Positions 18,857-28,252 of a DNA stretch of 64,000 nucleotides are shown one piece after another. The stretch comes from Komagataella phaffii GS115. Taxonomy: Eukaryota > Ascomycota > Pichiomycetes > Pichiales > Pichiaceae. Below the pieces are notes generated by a model, which searched no databases, was not told the origin of the DNA, and saw only the letters and a list, made by a program, of their open reading frames with translations. Where the stretch lies: positions 1,661,001-1,725,000 of the forward strand of contig NC_012965.1 of NCBI RefSeq assembly GCF_000027005.1. Direction: 5' to 3'. Every line of letters starts with the position of its first letter. Position 1 is the stretch's first letter. The position numbers and the translations under genes were made by a program.

Positions 18857-19240
18857 TTACGAGGACTCATCTTGGCTCTTTGGGTACTTCAGAGCTTCGA
18901 TGTTATTCTGGAATAACATAAACGAGTAAGTCTTGATTCCTTCTTTTTCGTATGGGGTGTTGGTAGCGTCAGCTTCAACGTAGACCTTGACACCTTTTCC
19001 CAAGTATTTGGTCATGTAGTCAATTTGCTTGTCGTTGAACACAGCAACGTTGAACCAGGAGGTTACCTGTTCTCCATTCTTATTCTTGTTGTTAACAGCA
19101 ACTGAGTACTTTACAAATTTTTTTCCATTTGAGGTTTCCTGGGGAACTAAGTCGGTACCGATGGTTCCAATTATACTCATTTTAGCCAGCTTGGCAGCGG
19201 CTGTGACGTGGAATGAACGTTTGGCGATGAGAGGAAGCAT
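18857..19240 (-). CDS. RIM1: mitochondrial single-stranded DNA-binding protein
   Basis: Rim1 is an OB-fold protein that coats single-stranded mitochondrial DNA during replication. From the ATG at 19238-19240 the product is 127 residues. An arginine/hydroxyl presequence (MLPLIAKRSFHVTAAAKLAK) is followed by the SSB core (MSIIGTIGTDL, KFVKYSVAVNNK, SWFNVAVFND, VKVYVEADATNTPYEKEG). The frame stays open upstream to 19300 but only from a TTG, so I reject that extension. RIM1 and SYP1 are close together in S. cerevisiae too; SYP1 is 4.5 kb downstream here. Confidence 0.93.
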   Translation of the reverse strand: MLPLIAKRSFHVTAAAKLAKMSIIGTIGTDLVPQETSNGKKFVKYSVAVNNKNKNGEQVTSWFNVAVFNDKQIDYMTKYLGKGVKVYVEADATNTPYEKEGIKTYSFMLFQNNIEALKYPKSQDESS

Positions 19241-20464
19241 TATAGTTGATAAGGTATGAGAAAGACAAATATTATGGACGAAACGCGCGCCATCTATCAA
19301 ACGCGCTTCAGTAGTATAACCCGGACCAGACGGGTTGAATGAAGTTTGAAGTTTCTGTGTAGAAAACTGGAAACTTTAGAGGGTATTTAAAGGGGAGATT
19401 TTGAAGTAGTATATGACATCGCATATCGTAGGGCATTGAAGCAGTTACAGGGTACGTTTGTATATTAAAGATGACAGTTCAGGAAAAATGCCTGCTACCT
19501 CATCTTTTCCACACAACTTTCAATTCACATTCAAATGTGCTAGCCAATATCAGTCCTGTTTCCTGACATCTCCATTTAGGGCCTCCTCTCCATTCTCAAC
19601 AGATGAACACCAAGTCGAAACATTCAACTCAGGCTTGAGAATACCGTCTGGTCACATGACATGAATGAAGCACTGAATTCTGGTGTCCACGTGACTTACT
19701 GCTAATGGTTCATTCCCCTTGGCTTCCGCCCGGGCCAAGAACAGGGATCAAGGTGGATTTTGGTACCTGAGCCGACTCCTCAATGGAGGGTCTAACTCTT
19801 CCTGGTTACACGTTTTCACACCCTGCTAAAATATCCCCACCATGAAATTCATCTAGCCATTCAAATGAATTCCACGCTATTCCTCCCGAACACCAACCGG
19901 CACTATGGATTCTATTTTTCCGAGATGACTAAGAAAAGGGTCTGTTGTTCGCAAGATAAGATAAAATATTCTCAATCATTCACGTGATCCATTGCCATTT
20001 AGCTCCCTGATTCAGTCAAATCGGATCAGTGGGAAGGTATATATAGCCTTCCCGTCTCCCATCGGAACATTATTGGATCCTACAAGCAGTCCCTAAAGAC
20101 GACTCTTGAGTATAAAATTTGACGACGCGGACGCAGACAGCTGAGATTTGATCATCATCAGGGCAGAAAGAACCTAGCTTACCCGCAATTCTCTCTTCCA
20201 TCAAAAGTTTAATAGTCGGTCGCTTGCTGCATCCGCCCAAAAGCCATAGAGGCCAAACCTTATTTTGTTTATTACGCCGCACAACAGCACCAGCAAAAGA
20301 AAAGATTTAGAATTCACATATAAGATAGAGCAGGCTGCCATCCAGTGATTGTTTATTTTTCTCTGCAACTTCAAAGAAAGAGAAATCAGGCATCGTATCA
20401 GTTATCAAAACCAAGTCACAACTAAACCTTATTGTCAGATTCAGTTTGCTTGGGATTTTTGATC
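19241..20464. promoter_or_regulatory. divergent RIM1/ATG30 region with E-boxes, TATA box and ATG-free leader
   Basis: A 1.2-kb gap between divergent genes. CACGTG E-boxes are at 19688-19693 (GTCCACGTGAC) and 19981-19986 (TTCACGTGATC). A strong TATATATAG is at 20038-20046 and a second TATAAAA at 20111-20117. From 19928 to 20464 there is no ATG on the plus strand, so a transcript starting near either TATA would first meet the ATG30 start codon about 350-400 nt downstream. No tRNA or other gene is seen. Confidence 0.6.
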
Positions 20465-21619
20465 ATGTTTTCCAGAAAGCAAGTACAAAAACGCAACAAC
20501 GAGCTCAGCTCGTTGCATTGCTCTAATTCATCCAACAGCTTAAACCGGATCCACAAGAACGAAGAGACAGCAAAGGGTACCGTTGGTGTCAATGCCCGTG
20601 GCAATAATCGCAGCGACAATGTAGCGTCACCGGGCCAGTTGAGGCCTCGCACGTCGTCTATTTTAACCGACAATAGTGAATGGATCCTGTTTTCTCCCGA
20701 GAACGCTGAAGGTGAATACGTGATAACGTCATCTGACGGGATACGGCGAACAAACTCAAATCATTACTATTACAATTACAACGAGGACGACATTTTGTCG
20801 TCTTCAAGGAGAAGCAGTGAGGATGTGTACGATGCCGAGCAAGAATATACTGAGCAACCAGTGAACAATCACGTTCAGGTGGAGGACGAAGAAGACGACG
20901 ATAGTATCATCAACGACTTGACCCATGTTGTGGACGACTACGACTATGAAGAGGAAGATGATAAACAGGATTTAACCACAAGGATCGACAACTGGAGGAA
21001 AAAACAAGTTTCTGAGTTGCTCAATGAGCTGAATCATGACGACGACCTGGATCCTGTTCTTAACAGAGACAAAATAGACCTTATTCAAAGTTGGGGAATA
21101 GAAAATGAAAAGCTGAATACCAAGCCCAGAGCTAAAAAGAGACAGAGAAAAAGTAAACGGGCTAGCTTTTATGGACAGGATTTACTTTCAAAGTACTCTA
21201 TGGAAGACCTGAAAATCATAAAGCAAATCGTTGCTCAGCTCCGTGATGATCTGGACAAAGTGAAACACGACAAACCTTCCTCACCTCTTCCCAACTACCA
21301 TAACACCCTCAAGCAGGCCCCTTCCTCAAACAGTCAGAACCCTTCTTTCATAAGTTACTACTCCAATTACCTCACCAAGAACAATAGTCAACAGACACCC
21401 AATTCCCAGTCCACATCTGGGTCCCTGCTCAATAACCCGAATTTAGAGAAGTATCTTCCTCTATTCCTGAAGAACCTGCTTTATGAAGACAGCAACGGAA
21501 GCCATCAACACCCAGAGACGTCAGAGAAAGAACATTTTTGGGACAACGATCTCAAAAGCGTCAATAGTTCAATCCTGACCCTTTCAAGCAATTCAAAGCT
21601 CAAACAGGAGATTTTATAG
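20465..21619 (+). CDS. ATG30: Atg30 pexophagy receptor
   Basis: Atg30 marks peroxisomes for selective autophagy in Pichia. It binds peroxisomal Pex3/Pex14, then Atg8 and Atg11 after phosphorylation. From the ATG at 20465 the protein has exactly 384 residues, the published Atg30 length. Ser71-Glu-Trp73-Ile-Leu-Phe76 is the phospho-regulated Atg8-interacting motif (WILF), and Ser112 in DDILSS is the Atg11-linked phosphosite. The rest is low-complexity and acidic (poly-Asp/Glu about 140-185), with a basic patch (RAKKRQRKSKR) and no catalytic domain. The frame opens at a TTG 33 nt upstream, which I reject. The receptor is lineage-specific, so this gene largely fixes the organism. Confidence 0.95.
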   Translation: MFSRKQVQKRNNELSSLHCSNSSNSLNRIHKNEETAKGTVGVNARGNNRSDNVASPGQLRPRTSSILTDNSEWILFSPENAEGEYVITSSDGIRRTNSNHYYYNYNEDDILSSSRRSSEDVYDAEQEYTEQPVNNHVQVEDEEDDDSIINDLTHVVDDYDYEEEDDKQDLTTRIDNWRKKQVSELLNELNHDDDLDPVLNRDKIDLIQSWGIENEKLNTKPRAKKRQRKSKRASFYGQDLLSKYSMEDLKIIKQIVAQLRDDLDKVKHDKPSSPLPNYHNTLKQAPSSNSQNPSFISYYSNYLTKNNSQQTPNSQSTSGSLLNNPNLEKYLPLFLKNLLYEDSNGSHQHPETSEKEHFWDNDLKSVNSSILTLSSNSKLKQEIL

Positions 21620-21775
21620 ACTGTAATACTAATTAGCCAACCATTTAATAATATTTATACTTCACACTCCGTTCGCACGACAATACTATGTGTATAAGAT
21701 CAGCCGCATGAGATCATCTGGGAAATACAAAACTGCGGAGTAACTCCAACTCTACTCTGTTCTGCTATAGTGACC

Positions 21776-23470
21776 ATGGTTTGGATCACAGTTGTCTTCA
21801 GCTGTATCCTGGTAATCATGCTATGGCATTTTTTGTCATCTATCGGTCTCGTGTTCAATCAGGACTCTGAAATCAAAAACATTCCTAGCATACCAGGCCT
21901 TCCTTTCTTCGGCAATACTTTTGATACTCTCTCAAATCCACATCTGAAATACCAGGAGTGGTGCCAAAGGTACGGATACGACATCTTTCAAGTTCGCATT
22001 GGTACCAAGCGGATAGTTATTGTTAATTCTTATGACTCCATCCAGAAACTCTGGACTGAAAATTGCAGTTCAAATAACTCTAGACCAGTTCTTTACACTT
22101 TCCATAAGGTACTTTCCAAAAATGCACTGTATACAATCGGGACAACCCCATTTGGCCAGTCGTTCAAGCGAAAGAAGAAGACGATCGCAAGCCATCTGAA
22201 CTACAAAAACTTGTATGGTTATAATGAGCTAATTCAAAGGGAGTCAGACTTGGCAATGTACCGTTTGATGAAAGATCTGGCCTCCAACCATTGTAACGAA
22301 ACTGATTTGCTAAAGTTTTTCCAGTACTTCCATCTTCAACTCAGTGTTTACATGACGTATGGCTATCAGTTAGACTTGGATCATTCGGAAAAGGAGCTTG
22401 CTGACGAGATAATTGAAGTTGAGAATAGTATCATCAAGATAAGGTCACATACCTCTTCCAACTTGCAGGATTATTTCCCGATCCTAAGATACATCAACTC
22501 TCAAAATAAGTACAAGAAAGCTAACCTCCTTAGAGAAAGAAGACAAGTTTACATGGACAAGTTCATGAGGTTCACAATAAACCAAATGGAACAAAAAAAG
22601 TTCAACGAGAAGCGTCAAATGAAGTGCGGAACTAACATGAGAAATCAACAGTCGTTCTATGATAGGAACATGGATACCAGTCTTGTGGCTCACAATTTGA
22701 CCAATGCCAAACTGTCCTTTTCAGAGCTGCAAAGTATCTGCTTAACCATGGTATCTGCTGGGCTGGACAACACGGCTTTAAATCTAAATTACCTGATGGG
22801 TCAATTTTCACATCCGATTAAAGGACCTTCATTGCAAACTAAGGCTGTGAATGAATTACTGAAATGTCATGGTAACGACTATTGGGAAGCTTGGTGTCAC
22901 TCCGAAGAAGAGTCGAACTGTAATTATATCATGGCACTGATTCATGAAACACTGAGATATTTCACCGTTCTACCGACATCCTTACCCCGATATACTACAC
23001 GGGACATTGTATTGAATAACAGCGTCGTCATCCCCCAAGGCACCACCCTTTTCATGAACGCTTGGAACGGCAACCACGACGATAAGAAATTCTCCCATCC
23101 AATGGAATTTGATCCAGAAAGATACTTGGATCAAGAAGGCAAACTCATATCAAACGAAAAGGGGTTATTCCATTTTTCATTCGGAGCTGGAGCCAGGATG
23201 TGTTCTGGATCGAAACTAGCCCTTAAGGAAATGTATGTCATTATTTGCAAAATGCTGTTGTTGTTTGAAATCGGACCACCGAAAGCAGAAGAAATGCTGG
23301 CAGAGTTGGATCCCAATAAATCTAACAAATTCCCGACTTCTTCTGCCATTGAACCCAGGAAGTTCCTCGTGGCACTGAAACCCAGAAATCCTCTTTTCTA
23401 CCAAGGAGTATCTAGACACATTCAACAGACCCTGTTAGAGGATTACAAATTGAAAATGCAAAATAAGTAA
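21776..23470 (+). CDS. microsomal cytochrome P450
   Basis: A P450 of 564 residues with an N-terminal membrane anchor (about residues 3-24) and a proline-rich hinge (IPSIPGLPFFGN). The I-helix is MVSAGLDNTALN (oxygen-activating Asp-Asn-Thr). The K-helix ExxR is ETLR. The heme loop is FSFGAGARMCSGSKLA with the axial Cys near residue 476. All signature elements are intact. The first ATG is 21776; the open frame starts two codons earlier at GTG. An insertion around residues 270-300 rich in Lys, Arg and Met and a Cys/Glu/Ser-rich stretch before the K-helix are unusual. The subfamily and substrate cannot be told from sequence reading alone; it is not Erg11 or Erg5 by its motifs. Confidence 0.88.
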   Translation: MVWITVVFSCILVIMLWHFLSSIGLVFNQDSEIKNIPSIPGLPFFGNTFDTLSNPHLKYQEWCQRYGYDIFQVRIGTKRIVIVNSYDSIQKLWTENCSSNNSRPVLYTFHKVLSKNALYTIGTTPFGQSFKRKKKTIASHLNYKNLYGYNELIQRESDLAMYRLMKDLASNHCNETDLLKFFQYFHLQLSVYMTYGYQLDLDHSEKELADEIIEVENSIIKIRSHTSSNLQDYFPILRYINSQNKYKKANLLRERRQVYMDKFMRFTINQMEQKKFNEKRQMKCGTNMRNQQSFYDRNMDTSLVAHNLTNAKLSFSELQSICLTMVSAGLDNTALNLNYLMGQFSHPIKGPSLQTKAVNELLKCHGNDYWEAWCHSEEESNCNYIMALIHETLRYFTVLPTSLPRYTTRDIVLNNSVVIPQGTTLFMNAWNGNHDDKKFSHPMEFDPERYLDQEGKLISNEKGLFHFSFGAGARMCSGSKLALKEMYVIICKMLLLFEIGPPKAEEMLAELDPNKSNKFPTSSAIEPRKFLVALKPRNPLFYQGVSRHIQQTLLEDYKLKMQNK

Positions 23471-23697
23471 TGGCAAACTTTCAGCTGCCACTAGTTTTAG
23501 TCCATCGTGGAAGACCTTTAATAGTATGACAAAAACATCTTAATCTAGTTTTCACTCCCTCTTTAATTGTGTGGGGAAATGTTTATTACCCTTGGGCATC
23601 GTATTATTTCGCGCTCGTGGCTCTTTTTCTCACCAGCCTCCATTAATTTCACACTCCCTTCCCTTCCCCAATATCCGAACCAGCCCACCTCTTCACA

Positions 23698-26345
23698 ATG
23701 TCGGAAGAAAGAACCAATTACTCTTCTACTATTTTAGTGAGCAAGCCCCCAAAAGAGGCCATCGAATGTTTGGTTTTGAGACATACCCAAGTCACGAATA
23801 TCAATAAAGATTTGGCTCAATGGCTATCTGATTACCATAAAATTAAAAAACAATTTGCTAATTCCCTGAACAGTTTGTTAGCTCGTGGAAATGGATTGTT
23901 TGAAAAGCGGAACGATGTTTATCACAATGACCTGGTCAATGCTATGGGTTTGCTTCACCCGTTGTGGATGTCAGTTTATAGTGAGGTCGGCATGGAGTAT
24001 AAGGCTGCTGAGGGCGGTTGCAGGCGCTTGCTATCTGAGATTGTTAAGCCAATTCGTACTTTTAATCAAGACTTTGACTCAAGTTTGGACAGTTTGAACA
24101 CTTTAGAGGACTTGGCTTCAAATATCGATGAATTGAACTCCTCCAAAAAACTCAAAGAAAGCGAGAAAGAGAGACTGAACGAGTTGAACGATGAATGGTC
24201 TTCCAAAGCACCATATTTGTTTGAGATTTTTGAGAGCTATGACTACAACAGATTGATAATGCTGAAGGATGCCTTCACCAACTTTGAAACCAATGTTCAG
24301 GACAATATCCAACTTTACCAAAAACAAAATGAACAGGGTCTTCAACTGACTTTGAACTTCAATCCAGATGATGAAATATCTCGTTTCAGCACTGATGCTT
24401 GTTCCAAAGAGATTCTCTTGTCTTCCAAGAAGAGAAAGGACTCGAAGACTGCTGTTGACCACACTGATGTTGAGTCTCAAGGAACCCACAAGACTTCACG
24501 TTCCTCAAAGCTACTAGGAAAGCTTGGTTCTCATAACCAAGATCACCACTCCATCTCTTCAGGTCGTGAAGCTACTTCTGCTCCGCAAACTGCCCCAGTG
24601 CCATCTGCAGAACCTCTTGGTTTTAATGGCAAATTTACTTCCAAAAGTGCAAAGGAACCATCGTCCAAAAACCACAAATTGCGGTCTAAAGTGGGATCTA
24701 TATTCGGCAGGAAGAAAAAATCTAAGAACCCAAACCCTGATATGGGAACCATTGCCGAAAGCACTTCTTCTTCGTTCGTTTCAAACAATAGGTCAGAATC
24801 TTCGGTAAACGTAGGAAGACGAACTGCAACCAGGGAACAAACTCATCTTTCTCGTGAAGTCACGCTGAATGATAAAGGTGCCGGTGAGCAATCCTTTGAA
24901 GCTAAGCAAGAAAGGCCTTCCAGTATTCAAAATTCTTTGGAGAATAATGTTGCTGCTCCGAAATCCGAAATTAAGCAGCTGGGCATTCAACCACAGATAC
25001 CAAAGACTGCTCAAGATAATTATGTGTCTTCTGTGGAGACTTCTTCGCCTGGTTCCCCTATCAAACTCCAACAATCATCGCCACAGTATGAAAAACCTTC
25101 TTCTCTTTATTCTTTCGAACCCTTACAACCAAAAAACAACAACAGAATGCACAACCACCACAACAAGAGCAACAACAACAACAGAAAGAAAATGCCGCTC
25201 AGCTGTCGTATGGAGTTGCTCAACCACCAGCTCCTCCAACATCGAGGCACACTTATACCAGCGAATCTGCGTTGAATCCTCCTCGTTCAAGTCATGGTGC
25301 TGTTCCACCACCTCCTGTGCCTAGAAATAACCAAAGAGTGCAATCCCATCTGTTCCATGACCTTCCACAGGCTAGACAACCAAGTTTTGCGTCTACCGTG
25401 GCAACAAACAACGAAGATGTTAGCAGTGTACGTATTGGTGGCGCTGGAATTGCTGTACAAAACACAGGTTCTTCCAGTATTAAACCTAACTTGACAGGTA
25501 CTTCTGCAGGTTCTCCTTTCCAACATCCTTCGCTAAGGGCACCTGGATTGAATGCAAGTATTGCTGAAGTAATCAACGCTTCATTCAAAGATGGTGTTAA
25601 GACTCGTTCCAGTATAGTTGGTGAAGTTGCGTTCTCATATATAACGGATCCTGCAAATAATACCTTGCCTTCGAATATCAACTTTACGTTACAAAATAGC
25701 AAAAAGCAGGCTGACAAATACTTACTAAACAATGACATTCTGAGACAACATGCAGAGAACTCGTTTACACTAACCGATGTGCAACAGATTCAATTCCAGA
25801 CTTTAGGTGCTGTGAAGTATCTGCTGAATGACGTTGCTGCTCCAATTGTTGTTATTCCTACGTGGAAGTTTGAGGAACATCAGGCAAGTGTCATAATCTC
25901 AGTCAGACTCTCCCCAGAATTGTTGGCCACGTTGCCAGAAGACTTCAAAGGGCTCACCCTTAGTAACTTCTCGTTATCCGTTTCAATCAAGGGTGCGCAA
26001 GCAACTTCAGCAGCCACTAAACCACAAGGCTCTTTCAATAAGGAAAAGAACAGAATTGCTTGGACTTTCCCCAACCCTATAACGCTGACAGCTACTAACG
26101 AAGAGCGACTGATAGCAAGATTTATGACTTCAGGATTGGCTCAAGAGGCAGACACTGGATGTTTGGTGAAGTTTGTGATTAATGATGATTTTGGAACCAG
26201 GTTGGTTGATTCAGGATTTACTTTGCAATACCAAGAGGTTACCAATGATCCGTTTTCTTCTTCCGATAATGTCTCTAGTGGAGAATGGAAACCAGTCCAT
26301 GAGTTAAAGACCCTTGTTGCGGGGACGTATTCCGGCTCTGCTTAG
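23698..26345 (+). CDS. SYP1: Syp1 muniscin endocytic adaptor, frame broken at 25131-25137
   Basis: Syp1 is an early endocytic adaptor and septin regulator. It has an F-BAR domain that binds membrane, a disordered middle, and a mu-homology domain that binds cargo. The first frame (23698-25275) carries the F-BAR (about residues 1-265) and a Ser-rich basic linker. The mu-homology domain is in another frame up to 26345. Moving back one base at 25137 joins the two: the second frame is open from there and gives a Gln-rich stretch followed by RHTYTSESALNPPRSS. The joined product is about 882 residues, close to the 870 of the S. cerevisiae protein. The break lies on six A residues. It may be a missing A in the sequence or a genuine -1 frameshift. 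Convergent with the protease gene, 68 nt apart. Confidence 0.88.
25131..25137 (+). other. SYP1: -1 frameshift position in SYP1 (slippery heptamer A AAA AAC)
   Basis: In the zero frame the codons are CCA AAA AAC, so 25131-25137 is A AAA AAC in exactly the X XXY YYZ register used by programmed -1 frameshifting. Reading C of 25137 again gives CAA CAA CAG and the frame that encodes the mu-homology domain. If ignored, translation stops at 25275, 46 codons later. A single extra A in the run would remove the break, so a homopolymer sequencing error explains it equally well. Confidence 0.7.
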
Positions 26346-26413
26346 AATTAGAGTGATTTAATCTTTGTTGATATATAGAATGAACAATGCGTTTTGATTT
26401 ATTGATTTACGAA

Positions 26414-28252
26414 CTAAAAAATATACAATATGATAAATGTTAATAATGTCTTTGAAGTTTTGCGGCTACCAGCATTTGAACTGGCTTTTATGGATGGTCG
26501 GGGGATTGAAGTTGAGGACAACATCTGATATGCTTGGGTCGTAGTTGAGGAATAGAGTAGTATCGTGGAAGTGGTTCCCGAAACGAAGGTCTGTCTTTTT
26601 CTTGGTCTAACAGTGTTTGAATTATTCTCTTCAACATTGTTAACCGTAGATGTTGAAATTAACGATCCATAACTACTATTCCCACCGGAAGCATTGTACG
26701 GAATTGTGTCGGAGATGATCAACGCACAGGGCATTTTCACCGAGGATTCCTTGGTTGAAGTGTACTCTAAAGTTGAGCGTGATCCATTACTAGAATGAGT
26801 GGTTGAATAGGTGGGTGAATGAGTGGTTGAATGAGTGGTTGAATGGGTAATCAAATTCACAGCAATTACGGTAGAGGTAGTCTTATTATTCTGGTACGAC
26901 TGGTCTGTAACAGTTGGAGTTGCTGGTTTCCCTTCTAATGAGGAATTTGAGGCTATGGAAGTAGTGTTATGGTGTTCAGAAAGAGTGACGGAAACTGAAG
27001 GATATTCACCTAAAGAGTTAGAAATGTTTTGAGGTCCAATGGAGCTAGTCGAATACCGTGTCTGGGAAATAGAAGGCTTAGTGGTAAAAGTGTCTGGTTC
27101 TATCGTGGACTCTATACTCAGACTACTCCATAATGAAGTGCTACTGACACCCTTTTCATCACAAATTCGTTGAACTGGACCCGATAATATTTCAATATCG
27201 TCTGGACCATCAGGCTTGACGTCAGCAATCAAAATTTCTTTGGAATCTAGATCATAAAGCGTGTAGTAGTTTCTTAAAAGTGAAGACCCAAAGGTTATCT
27301 TGTTTGCATCTGCCCCTTGATCAAACCCCACAGCACAAACACTATCGTCAATGACTAAAAACAGATCCTTAAAGCGCACCGACAACTTAATGTTTCGAAA
27401 ACCAAAATGAAGGTATTCAAAATCAAAATCTTGGTCGCAGGGAACTACAAACGTATTGTATTCGTCCGAATATGTAGCTTTCAAAAAATCAGCCAGTTGT
27501 TCAGCAATAAAGCTGGGAAAAAGTGTCAAGGCGGTACCAGTATCAAACAAAACATGAATTTGCTCATCCAAGACGGAAGTATCATCAGCATCAATTGCCT
27601 CAAGCAGTGTGTAAAAAGCACTGTCATGGACAATCTCGAGTTTCTCCAGGCACCCATCGTACTTTCCATGATCCACCCCTCCAAATACTACCTTTCCCTG
27701 GGTGGGCCCAGTGTAAAATGAGTAAGCCAGTCGTTTGATTAAACCGAGGGCCTTCAAGTGATAAGGAAAGCTATCATAGAAAGCTGGAGTTCCATTGGAA
27801 TCGAATGTTCCCTGGTTCCCTCTCGGTCCAATACCAAAAATATTATCACCATACAGGTCTCCCTTCGATACCAGTGCAAAGTTGAACCGTGGGATTACCT
27901 TGGAATCTACAAAAATAGTGTCACTCACAAGTTTGTCATCAACCACGCTGCCGCTTGCAAAGGAGAACTGAACATGAAGGTTGTTAGGGTTTGTTATATT
28001 GGAATAAGTGGTGGATTTGTTGAAGGCGAACGCACCAAAGCTACATCCGTCCTGAGCACACTGTGAATTTGTCACGGAATTGACCAAGAGGTCAGACGAT
28101 CCTGTATCCCATTGAGCCGTTATGCTTTGTGGGGGAAACCCTATTTCTATCGTACTAAGAAAACCAATGGTGAACTCATATTCGGTATCAATGGCGACGA
28201 TTCCAGCATAGCCTGTAGACAGTAACAACACTAGGGCAACAGCAACTAACAT
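26414..28252 (-). CDS. GPI-anchored aspartyl protease (yapsin/Bar1-like)
   Basis: A secreted pepsin-family protease of 612 residues. It has a signal peptide (about 1-17), first catalytic motif QWDTGSSDLLV with Asp49, and second catalytic motif LFDTGTALTLF with Asp near 237. A Ser/Thr-rich stalk follows from about residue 370 with a short THSTTHSTTHSPTYSTTHSS repeat. A hydrophobic C-terminus (LLTFIILYIF) suggests GPI attachment. Asp49 lies only about 30 residues after the signal peptide, so there is no long propeptide with a Lys-Arg site as in typical yapsins; Bar1 has the same short spacing. CGTTTCA lies 11 nt before the ATG, as near STE3 and STE6. A Bar1-like pheromone protease is therefore possible but not proven. 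Confidence 0.85.
   Translation of the reverse strand: MLVAVALVLLLSTGYAGIVAIDTEYEFTIGFLSTIEIGFPPQSITAQWDTGSSDLLVNSVTNSQCAQDGCSFGAFAFNKSTTYSNITNPNNLHVQFSFASGSVVDDKLVSDTIFVDSKVIPRFNFALVSKGDLYGDNIFGIGPRGNQGTFDSNGTPAFYDSFPYHLKALGLIKRLAYSFYTGPTQGKVVFGGVDHGKYDGCLEKLEIVHDSAFYTLLEAIDADDTSVLDEQIHVLFDTGTALTLFPSFIAEQLADFLKATYSDEYNTFVVPCDQDFDFEYLHFGFRNIKLSVRFKDLFLVIDDSVCAVGFDQGADANKITFGSSLLRNYYTLYDLDSKEILIADVKPDGPDDIEILSGPVQRICDEKGVSSTSLWSSLSIESTIEPDTFTTKPSISQTRYSTSSIGPQNISNSLGEYPSVSVTLSEHHNTTSIASNSSLEGKPATPTVTDQSYQNNKTTSTVIAVNLITHSTTHSTTHSPTYSTTHSSNGSRSTLEYTSTKESSVKMPCALIISDTIPYNASGGNSSYGSLISTSTVNNVEENNSNTVRPRKRQTFVSGTTSTILLYSSTTTQAYQMLSSTSIPRPSIKASSNAGSRKTSKTLLTFIILYIF
26793..26848 (-). repeat. short tandem repeat in the protease stalk
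   Basis: A 12-nt unit (plus strand GAATGAGTGGTT, with variants) recurs about four times. It encodes the Thr-His-Ser-Thr repeats of the glycosylated stalk on the minus strand. Such repeats are prone to copy-number change. Confidence 0.8.

Noticed and set aside
20032..20052. Inverted repeat GGAAGG/CCTTCC around the TATA box
   Set aside because: Six-base arms around a TATA box are likely chance, and no terminator or regulator site is known with this form.
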